Source of the DNA: Actinomadura fibrosa | GTDB taxonomy: Bacteria > Actinomycetota > Actinomycetes > Streptosporangiales > Streptosporangiaceae | Assembly: GCF_900659615.1 (NCBI RefSeq) | Contig: NZ_CAACUY010000063.1 | Coordinates: forward strand, 1-42,805 | Reading direction: 5' to 3' | Length of the DNA: 42,805 nucleotides | Shown: piece after piece, positions 14,654 to 21,772 of the stretch | Numbering within the stretch: position 1 is the stretch's first letter | Layout of the letters: every line of letters starts with the position of its first letter | Notes under the pieces: model-generated | The model's input: the letters and a program-made list of their open reading frames with translations, nothing else | Told to the model about the DNA's origin: nothing | Database searches by the model: none | Position numbers and translations under genes: made by a program

Positions 14654-15907
14654 ATGTCATCCGAAGGTTGGTTCCCCGGCCCGTACGGGCTGGACATCGC
14701 TATGGGGGCGACTGTCCGAACGCAGCGCACTGTACTCGCGGTCGCGCATCACCTCACCGCGGTCACCCGGCTGAACGACGTGCTCGCGCTCGTGGAGCCC
14801 GACCCGCGTGTCCAGACGGTCTACACGGTGGCGCCCTCATCGGTGTTCTCCAGGGGAGCCGCCGACCACCTACGGGCGATGGGAGTGTGCTTGATCTCCT
14901 TCGACCACGCGACGCAGATGTTCTGGGACCTGGTCCTGGCCGCAGGGGACGGTGCGCTGGAGCGGTTGCACGCTCCGATCCTCCACCTGCAGCACGGCAT
15001 GGGTCCGAGCATGCTGGGCCAGCGCTGGGCCGGCGCCGGCACCGCAGCGCCACGTCCTGTCGCGGGACTGCGGCGCGAGGCGTTCGTGGCCGGCGGTCGG
15101 GTCATCCCCTCCGTGATCGGGCTCGCTCATGAAGATCACAAGAAGCTCCTGCTCGAGATCTGTCCCGAAGCTCGCTCCGCCGTCCGGCTGGTGGGCGACC
15201 TCGCTTGGGATCGGATAGTGGAAAGTCGGCCGTTGCGGCCGTACTACCGAGAGGCGCTGGGGGTCACCGACGACCGGCGCCTGCTGCTCATCTCGTCCAC
15301 TTGGGGGCCTCGCGGCCTCTTCGGCGCGCATCATGATCTGATCCGGCGGCTCGCCACGGAGCTGCCCTCGGAACGGTACGCCGTTGTCGTGGCGCTTCAT
15401 CCCGCCACCTGGTCCTGGCACGGCCGGAAACAGACGATCGCCTGGAGCGCCGGCGGGCTGCGAGCCGGCGCCGGTCTGCTGCCACCGCACGAAGGCTGGC
15501 GTGCCGCACTGCTCGCCGCTGACGTGATACTGGGTGATTTCGGAACGGCAAGCTACTACGGAGCGGCGATCGGCGCTCCGGTGTTGCTGGCCGCCTTCCC
15601 CGACGGTGACGCGGTGCCAGGATCACAGGCGGAACTGTTCGGGAGTCTGGTCCCACGGTGGAGCCCCGAACGGCCGTTGCTCCACCAGATCGAGGCACGG
15701 GCCGAATACGGAGTCGACAGCGAGTCGTCCGTGAGCAGGGCACTTCGTGACCGGCTCACCTCCGAACCCGGGCGTGCCGCCGCTCTGCTGCGCCGGGAGA
15801 TCTACCGTCTGCTGCGCCTGGACGAGCCACTTGACGATCCGACCCCGGATCCGGTGCCCGCGCCCCGACTTCTCTCGGGCTCGTCCGACTTGGAGCCAGT
15901 TCTTTGA
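14654..15907 (+). CDS. CDP-glycerol glycerophosphotransferase-like (GT-B fold) protein
   Basis: A 417-aa protein with ATG 14654, four bases after GGGAGG. The frame extends far upstream without a credible start. It has the two-domain outline of a GT-B transferase: the N-terminal half contains RTVLAVAHHLTAVTRLNDVL, CLISFDHATQMFWDLVL and ILHLQHGMGPSM. The C-terminal half contains LLLISSTWGPRGLFGAHHDL, VVALHPATWSWHG and LLAADVILGDFGTASYYGAA, resembling the substrate-binding end of CDP-glycerol/teichoic-acid polymerases (HP...S...D.ilsD.s). Actinomycete proteins of this sort are often labelled only as hypothetical or misnamed translation factor. It probably acts on a nucleotide-activated polyol or sugar at the membrane surface, but this is inference. 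The next gene's TTG start overlaps its stop (TTGA). Confidence 0.65.
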   Translation: MSSEGWFPGPYGLDIAMGATVRTQRTVLAVAHHLTAVTRLNDVLALVEPDPRVQTVYTVAPSSVFSRGAADHLRAMGVCLISFDHATQMFWDLVLAAGDGALERLHAPILHLQHGMGPSMLGQRWAGAGTAAPRPVAGLRREAFVAGGRVIPSVIGLAHEDHKKLLLEICPEARSAVRLVGDLAWDRIVESRPLRPYYREALGVTDDRRLLLISSTWGPRGLFGAHHDLIRRLATELPSERYAVVVALHPATWSWHGRKQTIAWSAGGLRAGAGLLPPHEGWRAALLAADVILGDFGTASYYGAAIGAPVLLAAFPDGDAVPGSQAELFGSLVPRWSPERPLLHQIEARAEYGVDSESSVSRALRDRLTSEPGRAAALLRREIYRLLRLDEPLDDPTPDPVPAPRLLSGSSDLEPVL

Positions 15908-16563
15908 GTGCCGTCTTGGTGCAGGCCCGCCTCGTACCTGCCCCTAGGACCGAGGTGTCCAGATCCGGCGGTTCGCCACTGGCTACCGCCCTTGCGGGCC
16001 CGGTCGACCTGGGGCGGCCTCGGCGAGGGAGCTTCGTCCACGCCACTGCCTGGACCGGTCACGGATTGATCAACGTGATCCTGGGCGCGCTCCCGATCTC
16101 ATGCGTCCTGTCCGGGACTCAGGAACGGATCTGGTCACCAGATCAGGTGGTGGACGAGCACGTGGCAGTACATGAGGTCGCGCATCAGAACCGCAGCACA
16201 GGGCGCTGGACCTCGCTCGCAGACGTCATAGTCCGAGACCGCGCTGTGTGCACTGGAACTCCCGCGCTTCCCCAGACGGCCGCGCTGGTCACGTGCTTCA
16301 CAGATCTAGAGGCGTGCACGTGCACCATCGTCTTGCGTGATGCGGTAAGCGCGTGTTTCACCGCTTGCGACACTTCCGTCGCCCAGGCGACCTTCGATAC
16401 GGCCGCCGTCTTCGCTTGGACCGCGTCGCTCCTCCATTGCCTGCTGGTGAGCGGGCACAGTCCAGCCGAGTTGCAGGCGGCCCGGCTGTTGATCCGGAGC
16501 CTGGATCGCGGAGGCGGGAGCAGCGCGCTCATCCCGTATGCACGGTGCACCGACCAAAGATGA
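15904..16563 (+). CDS. Conserved-looking protein of unknown function (219 aa)
   Basis: TTG 15904 overlaps the previous stop codon by four bases (TTGA), which supports translational coupling with the transferase-like gene. Codon third positions are GC-biased throughout, supporting real coding. The protein is soluble-looking, with a central region rich in Cys, Thr and Ala (VCTGTPALPQTAALVTCF, ACTCTIVLRDAVSACFTACD) and a C-terminal helix (SPAELQAARLLIRSLDRGGG). I recognise no family or motif. It converges with the NB-ARC gene, the two stops being only six bases apart. Eight or so Cys residues in the middle third are unusual for this genome type and could bind a metal, but no standard spacing is apparent. 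Confidence 0.5.
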   Translation: MSAVLVQARLVPAPRTEVSRSGGSPLATALAGPVDLGRPRRGSFVHATAWTGHGLINVILGALPISCVLSGTQERIWSPDQVVDEHVAVHEVAHQNRSTGRWTSLADVIVRDRAVCTGTPALPQTAALVTCFTDLEACTCTIVLRDAVSACFTACDTSVAQATFDTAAVFAWTASLLHCLLVSGHSPAELQAARLLIRSLDRGGGSSALIPYARCTDQR

Positions 16564-16569
16564 GCATGG

Positions 16570-18708
16570 TCACTCCGCAGCAGTCTCGCGAGCTCTGATC
16601 GTCCTCAGACGATCTCTTGCCTCCGCAGCCTGCGGAGCACCCAGACTCTCGAAGACGGCGAGCGCCTGTTCGAGATGCGCCTGTTCCGCCTCGGCGTCTC
16701 CGCCGCGGCGCGCCAACCGGGCCAGCGCCAGGTGTGCGGTGCCCTGCTCGTGTCGGGCGCCTGCGCGTGTGGCAGCGTCGAGCGCGGCAAGCAGCTTGCT
16801 CTCGGCATCGTTCGAGCGGCCCTCCGCAGCCAAGGCGTCACCGATTCCTCTGAGAATCCGTGCACGGTTGTAGTCGTCGTCCTGTTGATCGAAGTAGTCG
16901 AGTGCGACAGAGAAGTGGTCAATCGCCTCTGACGTACGGCCGTCCTGTGCCATTGCCTCACCCAGGCGCCGCGTCATCATCGCGACACCGCGCTCGATCC
17001 CGATCTCTTGCTGGATCTGCCGGGCCCGCTCGAACGCGTAGATGGCACCGGTGATGTCATCCAGACCGATCCGAGCGACACCGAGACATTCCAGGGCGGC
17101 CGCTTCACCGCGTGCATGACCGACCCCGCGTTCGAGCTCGAGCGCACGCCCGGCGAGATCGGTGGCGGCACGGAAGTCACGCAGGTTGAGATGGGCGGAG
17201 GCTAGGGCCTCGAGCATGCGTGCCTCGGCCCGCGGATCGCCGAGCGCGGCCGCCGAGGCGGCACCCGCCTCATGGGTGCGGATCCAGGACGCGTATGGCT
17301 TCCGAAAGGTGCACACGCCCCACAGCGCCTCGCATAGCTCCCACGTCCCGCGGTGTAGGCCGAGACCGTGCGCGGTCGTGACCAGGTCGGTGAGGGTGGG
17401 CAACTCCCTCTCCAGCCAGCCAAGAGCGTCGGCGGTGTCGGCGAATGAGGCGGCGGGAGCGGTCTCGTAATGGCGCCCGAGGTGCCAGCGGCCGGGGATG
17501 ACCATGCGATCGGCGGCTACGGCGATGCTGAGCCGGCTTTCCAGCAATCGCTCGAATGCCTGGGTACGGCTCTCCTCCGTCTCCTCCTCGCTCGCCGTGG
17601 CGCGGGCGTGCAACCGGGTCAGGTCGTGAAAGCGGTAACAGCCGTCGGGCTCCTCCTCCACCAGATTGGTATCTACCAGCGTCTCCAGCGGCTCGACCAC
17701 GTCTGCCGTGGACGTTGCCGCGACGGCTGCGGCGTCGGTCAGGATGAAGTGTGCACCGGGATGGACGCTGAGCAGCCGGTACAGGCCCGCGGCACGTGCT
17801 GGCAGGTCACGGTAGGTGACGTCGAAGATCAAGCGCACGGAGAGCTCCCCCTCGCCGCCGCGGCCGAGCGAAGCAAGCCGTCCATGCTCGTCGGCCAGTT
17901 CCGCAACGACACGTGAGATCGGCCAGTTCACCCGGACGGCCAGTCGCGCCGCGGTCGTGCACAGCGCCAGCGGCAGTCTCCCGCACAGCGCCACGAGCGA
18001 GCGGGTGGCGGTGGGGTCAGCGCCGGTGCGGACGTCACCCAGCATCCGGTTGAGCAACTCGACGGCGTCAGCTTCGTTCAAAGGGCCCACCGATAGGAAC
18101 GATGCACCGTCGAGTGCCAGACCTGGTAGCCGCAGCCGTGACGTGACCACTACCAGAGTCGGACCGTGGCCCGGGAACAATGGGCGCACCTGTGCTGCGG
18201 ACACGGCATCGTCCAGCATGATGATGAGGCGACGACCCGCAGTGAGTGAGCGAAACAGCGCTGTTCGCTCGCCGAGATCACCCGGAACCGCTTCAGGGCG
18301 TACGCCAAGGGCTCGCAAGAAGTGTCCGAGTAGCTCGTCGGGTTCCGCTGGAGCGGTGCCAGAGAAACCACGCATATTCGCAAAGAGTTGACCGTCAGGA
18401 AACTGCTCTTTTGCTCGACTCAACCAAGTTAGCGCGAGTGAGGTCTTCCCCACCCCACCGACGCCGCTGATCACCACCGTGGCGGGCTCGCCGCGCTCGG
18501 TCACCGCGTCGCTCATTCGGGTGAGTTGCTCAATCTCAGCTGTACGCCCGGAGAAATGCGGGCGGGGCGGCAGAAGTTGTGCGGGGATGGGAACCGATCG
18601 ATTCTCCGAGGTCGTTTGGTGCAGATGAACATCCCCTTGCACCGTACCTGCCTGAACGATAGAGCCGACAACACTGCCGGGCATTTCATTTCGCGTATCC
18701 GGGCTCAC
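16570..18708 (-). CDS. NB-ARC-TPR (NLR-like) protein with N-terminal RHIM/BASS3-like motif
   Basis: A 712-aa protein. I chose GTG 18708 because GGGAGTGAG lies just upstream; an upstream ATG at 18813 would add 35 basic residues. Residues 7-29 contain NEMPGSVVGSIVQAGTVQG, matching the G-x-V-x-G-x-(I/V)-VQ-x-G-x-(I/V) pattern of BASS3/RHIM-like amyloid signalling motifs. Then follow an NB-ARC ATPase with Walker A GVGGVGKT (82-89), Walker B RRLIIMLDDAV, CGRLPLAL and a degenerate MHD (CYRFHDLTRLHAR), and a TPR array from about residue 430 to the end (AIYAFERARQIQQEIG, AIDHFSVALDYFDQQ). There is no winged helix or BTAD, so unlike its neighbour it is not a SARP regulator. The architecture is that of a bacterial NLR: a sensor array, a nucleotide switch and an N-terminal signalling motif. 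What it senses is unknown. Confidence 0.9.
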   Translation of the reverse strand: MSPDTRNEMPGSVVGSIVQAGTVQGDVHLHQTTSENRSVPIPAQLLPPRPHFSGRTAEIEQLTRMSDAVTERGEPATVVISGVGGVGKTSLALTWLSRAKEQFPDGQLFANMRGFSGTAPAEPDELLGHFLRALGVRPEAVPGDLGERTALFRSLTAGRRLIIMLDDAVSAAQVRPLFPGHGPTLVVVTSRLRLPGLALDGASFLSVGPLNEADAVELLNRMLGDVRTGADPTATRSLVALCGRLPLALCTTAARLAVRVNWPISRVVAELADEHGRLASLGRGGEGELSVRLIFDVTYRDLPARAAGLYRLLSVHPGAHFILTDAAAVAATSTADVVEPLETLVDTNLVEEEPDGCYRFHDLTRLHARATASEEETEESRTQAFERLLESRLSIAVAADRMVIPGRWHLGRHYETAPAASFADTADALGWLERELPTLTDLVTTAHGLGLHRGTWELCEALWGVCTFRKPYASWIRTHEAGAASAAALGDPRAEARMLEALASAHLNLRDFRAATDLAGRALELERGVGHARGEAAALECLGVARIGLDDITGAIYAFERARQIQQEIGIERGVAMMTRRLGEAMAQDGRTSEAIDHFSVALDYFDQQDDDYNRARILRGIGDALAAEGRSNDAESKLLAALDAATRAGARHEQGTAHLALARLARRGGDAEAEQAHLEQALAVFESLGAPQAAEARDRLRTIRARETAAE

Positions 18709-18846
18709 GTGCTCACTCCCGCGTCGCCCACCGCGCTCTCTCACGGTCTCACGCTCCACGAATCGCGGCTTCGGTCGGCTCCACTTTACCCAGGCTTGAC
18801 AGTGGGGTTCCATTTCGAGCGAAGTTATGTATACACAACCACTGTC
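18709..18846. other. Intergenic upstream region of the NLR-like gene
   Basis: AT-richer than its surroundings around 18822-18855 (TATGTATACACAAC), which may hold the leftward promoter of the NB-ARC gene. I could not identify a convincing -35/-10 pair or operator. No gene is supported between 18709 and 19147 apart from the decayed fragment. Confidence 0.3.
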
Positions 18847-19026
18847 TCATTGATGTGTGGTGTAGCCGGCCACTCCTCGGGCCTCGTGTCCGGGTGCCGT
18901 CCTCGGGGTGAAGGTGGCGACGTCAACGAGGATGTGCTTCCCGTCGCTGGTCAGGCGATCGGAGACCATCGGCGCAGTCGCGGCGTTCGCGGAGTGATCG
19001 GTGGGCGACGCGCAGGCGCTGAGGAG
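18847..19026 (-). pseudogene. Possible decayed lipoprotein fragment
   Basis: The minus strand reads LLSACASPTDHSANAATAPM, then VSDRLTSDGKHILVDVATFT and a stop at 18847. LLSAC is a lipobox-like sequence followed by a polar, Ser/Thr/Asp-rich start, as in secreted lipoproteins. No start codon or hydrophobic signal core lies upstream in frame, and the protein is far too short, so if real it is a remnant. It lies at the right edge of the lower-GC island. Chance similarity is possible. Confidence 0.25.
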
Positions 19027-19084
19027 GCGGCGGCTGAGATGACCGCTCAGCTTCCCGCATGGAGGTCTTCCGGGACATAGCTGA

Positions 19085-19123
19085 CGCCCACCCCACCAGG
19101 GCGCGTGCCGGGTGGGGTGGGCG
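19085..19123 (-). terminator. Terminator of the lcp gene
   Basis: A perfect 13-bp inverted repeat CGCCCACCCCACC / GGTGGGGTGGGCG with a 13-base loop, starting 25 bases past the lcp stop. Very stable and well placed. Confidence 0.8.
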
Positions 19124-19147
19124 GTGGGCGTGCTCAGACCGTCCGGG

Positions 19148-20389
19148 TCAGTAGTGCGGGTTGTTCGTGTCGGGGATCTGGATGCTGATCGGCAGGTCGC
19201 CCTCGGAGAGGACGAGCAGGGCGCCGAGCCGGAGGATCTCGTCGAAGGCCCAGTAGGCCTTCTGGAGCGCTCCCGGTGCCTTCTCCAGCGAGAGCAGGCC
19301 CTCGCGGACGGCGATGAACGGCTCCCAGGCCGTCTCGAAGAGCGGGTCCCACAGCGGGTCCTTGGGGATCTTCAGCCAGGTCGCGATCTCGTCGCCGAGG
19401 ACGTACCGGGTGAGCGAGCCGAGGATCGGCTTGGTGAGGAGGCCGCCGTCGAGGAAGGAGCCGAGGTTGAGCAGGATGTCGGCGAGCTTGATGCCCTCGG
19501 GGGTGGGAGCCAGGATCGGGGTGAGGACCTGGGCGGCCTGGGAGTTGGCCTCGCTCCAGGAGTTCGGGATGTACTCGTCCTTGATACCGAGCATGTGCGC
19601 GGCCACCTGCCACGAGTGCAGGAACGCCACGGACTCGTCGTCCGGGATCGGAACCTTCCACTTGACCAGGTTCTGCATGACGGTCGTGGGCAGGCTGTGC
19701 CAGGTCACCATCATGTCGGCCTGGCTGATCGGGATCTTCTCGTCGGCGACCTTCGTCCAGTAGGGCGACTTGGGCAGCAGGTGCCGGACGCCCGCGTGCG
19801 CGAGCCGGGTCTTGACGCAGGTCACGATCATCTCACCGTCGGCCTTGTAGGCGTTGGAGGTGCCGATGTCGTACCCCAGCTTGGCGGTCTTGGTGATGCG
19901 GTCCTTCATGTCCGCGCCGCCCTTGGAGTAGTAGACCGCGCGCGCCTCCTTGGGGATCGCGGTGCTCATCATCCCGCTGGCGAAGCCGTAGGTGACGCCG
20001 AGGTAGAGCCCGCGCTTCTCGTTGAAGTTCACCGCGGTGGCGAGCTTGCCCTGGTCGGCCCAGGACGGCAGCTGCTTGGCGCGCTCCATGAAGTCGCGCA
20101 GGTCGGCGGGGAGGCCGGCCGGCAGCGGCTGGCCGTTCTTGGTCCACTGCTTCAGCAGTGTGTTGACCTTGGCGACGTCGCCCCGGTCGATGATGGAGGC
20201 GACGAGCCGGTCGGCCTCCTCGTCCCAGACCCACCGCGGGTCGGCGCCCTCGCCTGCGCCCGCGACCGAGCCCTTCGGCGACCACGTCCACAGTGCGGAC
20301 GCGTTGGCGGGGGTCGCGACGCTCAGCGCACCGAGCGCGCCCAGCGTCCCTCCCGCCATCAGCACGTTGCGTCTGCTGGGTTTCTCCAT
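19148..20389 (-). CDS. lcp: Latex clearing protein, heme-b rubber oxygenase (Tat-exported)
   Basis: A 413-aa protein. The N-terminus has a twin-arginine signal (PSRRNVLMAGGTLGALGAL, Ala-X-Ala near 28-30), so the enzyme is exported folded. Lcp cleaves cis-1,4-polyisoprene by dioxygenation to aldehyde/keto oligo-isoprenoids. The residues shown to matter in Streptomyces K30 Lcp occur at the same numbers: E148 in PKEAR, R164-xx-K167-T168 in RITKT, and the proximal heme ligand H198 in TRLAHAGVRHLL. It belongs to the MpaB/DUF2236 oxygenase group. It stands alone: no lcpR, oxiAB or beta-oxidation genes are next to it. A strong terminator follows and a promoter with a palindromic operator precedes it. 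The start has GGAGGAGCAAGGC upstream, an excellent ribosome site. Confidence 0.95.
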   Translation of the reverse strand: MEKPSRRNVLMAGGTLGALGALSVATPANASALWTWSPKGSVAGAGEGADPRWVWDEEADRLVASIIDRGDVAKVNTLLKQWTKNGQPLPAGLPADLRDFMERAKQLPSWADQGKLATAVNFNEKRGLYLGVTYGFASGMMSTAIPKEARAVYYSKGGADMKDRITKTAKLGYDIGTSNAYKADGEMIVTCVKTRLAHAGVRHLLPKSPYWTKVADEKIPISQADMMVTWHSLPTTVMQNLVKWKVPIPDDESVAFLHSWQVAAHMLGIKDEYIPNSWSEANSQAAQVLTPILAPTPEGIKLADILLNLGSFLDGGLLTKPILGSLTRYVLGDEIATWLKIPKDPLWDPLFETAWEPFIAVREGLLSLEKAPGALQKAYWAFDEILRLGALLVLSEGDLPISIQIPDTNNPHY

Positions 20390-20545
20390 GCCTTGCTCCT
20401 CCTCGGGGCCGAGAGCACCTGGCTGGTGAGCGGGTGGCGCCTCAGTGCGGCCAGCCGTCGGCCCGCAGGAGTCCCCGCCTCTGGCGACGGCGTGCGGACG
20501 CGTCCCGGTGGGGGGCGCGCCCCGGTCTCCTGTGGGTCAACCCGG

Positions 20546-20576
20546 ACCCTAAACCTTTATTGGCGATCTGCCAATA
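20546..20576 (-). promoter_or_regulatory. lcp promoter with palindromic operator
   Basis: On the minus strand TTGGCA (20569-20574) and TAGGGT (20546-20551) are separated by 17 bp, a good sigma-70-type pair reading toward lcp. The -35 lies inside a perfect palindrome TATTGGC-GATCT-GCCAATA (20558-20576). A repressor of TetR type bound here would block the -35. Other lcp genes are controlled by a TetR repressor, LcpR, but none is encoded in the window. Confidence 0.6.
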
Positions 20577-20579
20577 GCG

Positions 20580-20870
20580 TCCGCGGACCAGTTGGCTCCG
20601 GCTCTGCGGGACGTGCGGTCGCGCCGGGCCGACGTGCTCGACGGGGGATCCGTCGCCGCCCGACGATCGTCCGTCCGGGGGCGGCGGTGGTCGGTCCGGA
20701 CGAGTGGCGCGCTCGCCGGAGGGTCGGGGAAATGGTGCCCGGAGTGGCACGGAAACACAGCGTTCCCGTCCATGGATGGGACTCGCAAAACGGTTCAGAT
20801 GCGGCTTCTCTGTCATTGATATGCCCTATTTGCGAGTAGTGACGGATCGGGTCGCTTTGTCGGCGGGGCA
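20580..20870. other. Gene-free stretch between the divergent lcp and lanthipeptide promoters
   Basis: I see no supported gene here: the open frames on both strands are short, lack ribosome sites and are Arg/Pro/Ser-rich as expected of GC-driven chance frames. Base composition drops toward 20770-20830. Confidence 0.5.
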
Positions 20871-20946
20871 TTGACCGTCCGAGAACCGTCTTGTTATGGT
20901 CACTCTTCGTAAAGGAGTGGTCACATGCGTCCTTTGTGGTGACCAT
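20871..20946 (+). promoter_or_regulatory. Predicted promoter and repeated operator upstream of the lanthipeptide operon
   Basis: TTGACC (20871-20876) and TATGGT (20895-20900) are 18 bp apart, or TTATGG with 17 bp, a plausible promoter for the rightward operon. The octamer ATGGTCAC (20896-20903) overlaps the -10, recurs as GTGGTCAC (20917-20924), and appears inverted as GTGACCAT (20939-20946). Three copies spaced about 21 bp apart, two helical turns, suggest cooperative regulator binding over and just downstream of the promoter. Confidence 0.5.
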
Positions 20947-20949
20947 TCC

Positions 20950-20970
20950 GCCGGCTCGTGCGGAGCCGGC
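20950..20970 (+). promoter_or_regulatory. Leader hairpin of the lanthipeptide operon
   Basis: Perfect 8-bp stem GCCGGCTC / GAGCCGGC with a GTGCG loop in the untranslated leader, 58 bases before the first start. It has no following U-run, so stabilisation or attenuation rather than full termination is likely. Confidence 0.45.
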
Positions 20971-21028
20971 CCTCGGGCCTCCGGCAGAAGAGGGCCCGGT
21001 GCGCGTGGACGAACAAGGAGGGTGAGCC

Positions 21029-21400
21029 ATGAGAACCGGCCCCAAGCCGCCCAGCGACCTGACCAAGCACGAGGGCATCGAGACCGTCCGCCAGATCCAG
21101 AGCCTGCTGGTGCTGTTCACGGTGCTGCCGCCGGACGGGAAGATGCGCGAGATGCTCAGGCTCACGCTCGACGTGCGCAACGAGGGGTTCCCGGCCGATA
21201 TCGCGCCGATCCGCGACCTCCACCCGCAGGCCACCAAGACCTGGCTTGAGTTCTTCTGGACCCGGGCCGGGATATCCGCCGAGGAACGGGAGTTGATCGA
21301 CTGGCAGAACAACAAACAGAAGATGGACATCGCCGTGGAAGAGCTGCGAGAGGCCGAGCGGAAGCTCGGTATACGGCTGGCCCCCCAGACCGTTGACTGA
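21029..21400 (+). CDS. DurN/Cinorf7-like lysinoalanine-forming protein
   Basis: A 123-aa soluble, mostly helical protein with ATG 21029 after AAGGAGGG. It has no signal peptide; features include HEGIETVRQIQSLLVLFTVL near the start and a charged C-terminal helix (NNKQKMDIAVEELREAERKL). Size and position identify it: in the cinnamycin and duramycin clusters a protein of about 120 aa (Cinorf7, DurN) lies immediately upstream of the precursor gene and forms the lysinoalanine bridge between Lys19 and the dehydroalanine at position 6. The precursor 22 bases downstream keeps both residues. The assignment rests on size, composition and context, since I cannot align the proteins here. Confidence 0.75.
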   Translation: MRTGPKPPSDLTKHEGIETVRQIQSLLVLFTVLPPDGKMREMLRLTLDVRNEGFPADIAPIRDLHPQATKTWLEFFWTRAGISAEERELIDWQNNKQKMDIAVEELREAERKLGIRLAPQTVD

Positions 21401-21422
21401 CCGCTTCACATCAGGAGGAACA

Positions 21423-21665
21423 ATGTCACCGACCACCATTCTCCGCCACGCCGCCGCCGACGCGGACATCCGCGCCGAGCTCCTCAAGGGCGCGGACCGC
21501 TTCGGCGTGGCGGCCGCCGCCGTCCCGGCCGCGGTCGCCCAGCAGGACGCCGCGTCCCTGGGCTACTGGACCGAGGGCATCGCCGCCATCGACGCCTACG
21601 CCTGCGCGACGACGTGCAGTTCGGGCCCGTTCACCTTCGCGTGCGACGGAAGCACCAAGCAGTAG
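21423..21665 (+). CDS. Cinnamycin-like class II lanthipeptide precursor
   Basis: An 80-aa precursor with ATG 21423 after CAGGAGGAAC. Residues 1-60 are the leader, acidic and helical at first (ADADIRAELLKGADRFGV) and ending DAYA, the A-x-A site known from cinnamycin (AFA). Residues 61-80 are the core CATTCSSGPFTFACDGSTKQ. Against cinnamycin (CRQSCSFGPFTFVCDGNTK) all key positions remain: C1, C5, C14, T11, T18, S6, D15 and K19, with Thr replacing Ser at 4. Expected product: methyllanthionines 1-18 and 5-11, a 4-14 methyllanthionine instead of lanthionine, a lysinoalanine 6-19 and 3-hydroxy-Asp15. Cinnamycin-type peptides bind phosphatidylethanolamine. Positions 2, 3, 7, 13 and 17 differ and a C-terminal Gln is added. 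Confidence 0.95.
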   Translation: MSPTTILRHAAADADIRAELLKGADRFGVAAAAVPAAVAQQDAASLGYWTEGIAAIDAYACATTCSSGPFTFACDGSTKQ

Positions 21666-21678
21666 GGCTCCGCCGAAG

Positions 21679-21698
21679 CGCCCCGTAGCGCCGGGGCG
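21679..21698 (+). terminator. Hairpin 1 between precursor and lanM
   Basis: CGCCCCG / CGGGGCG perfect 7-bp stem with a six-base loop, 13 bases after the precursor stop. Likely a partial terminator that lowers lanM expression relative to the precursor. Confidence 0.5.
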
Positions 21699-21711
21699 AG
21701 CGGAAGCACGG

Positions 21712-21734
21712 ATGGGCCGAGGCCATCGGCCCAT
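21712..21734 (+). terminator. Hairpin 2 between precursor and lanM
   Basis: ATGGGCCGA / TCGGCCCAT perfect 9-bp stem with a five-base loop. Together with the preceding hairpin it forms a double attenuator-like element before lanM. Confidence 0.5.
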
Positions 21735-21772
21735 CACCCGCCCCTCCCGACGCAGCCGAGGAGTCCGCCCGC

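Noticed and set aside
15904..16563. The Cys-rich unknown protein as a RiPP precursor
   Set aside because: At 219 aa with a dispersed Cys pattern, and no RiPP enzyme beside it, a precursor role has no support.
18526..19080. Plus-strand frame of 184 codons over the NB-ARC promoter region
   Set aside because: It overlaps the NB-ARC coding start in antisense and has no recognisable domain or ribosome site.
10345..19084. Integrase, transposase or attachment-site repeats bordering the island
   Set aside because: I compared both edges by eye and found no recombinase gene, tRNA or matching direct repeats.
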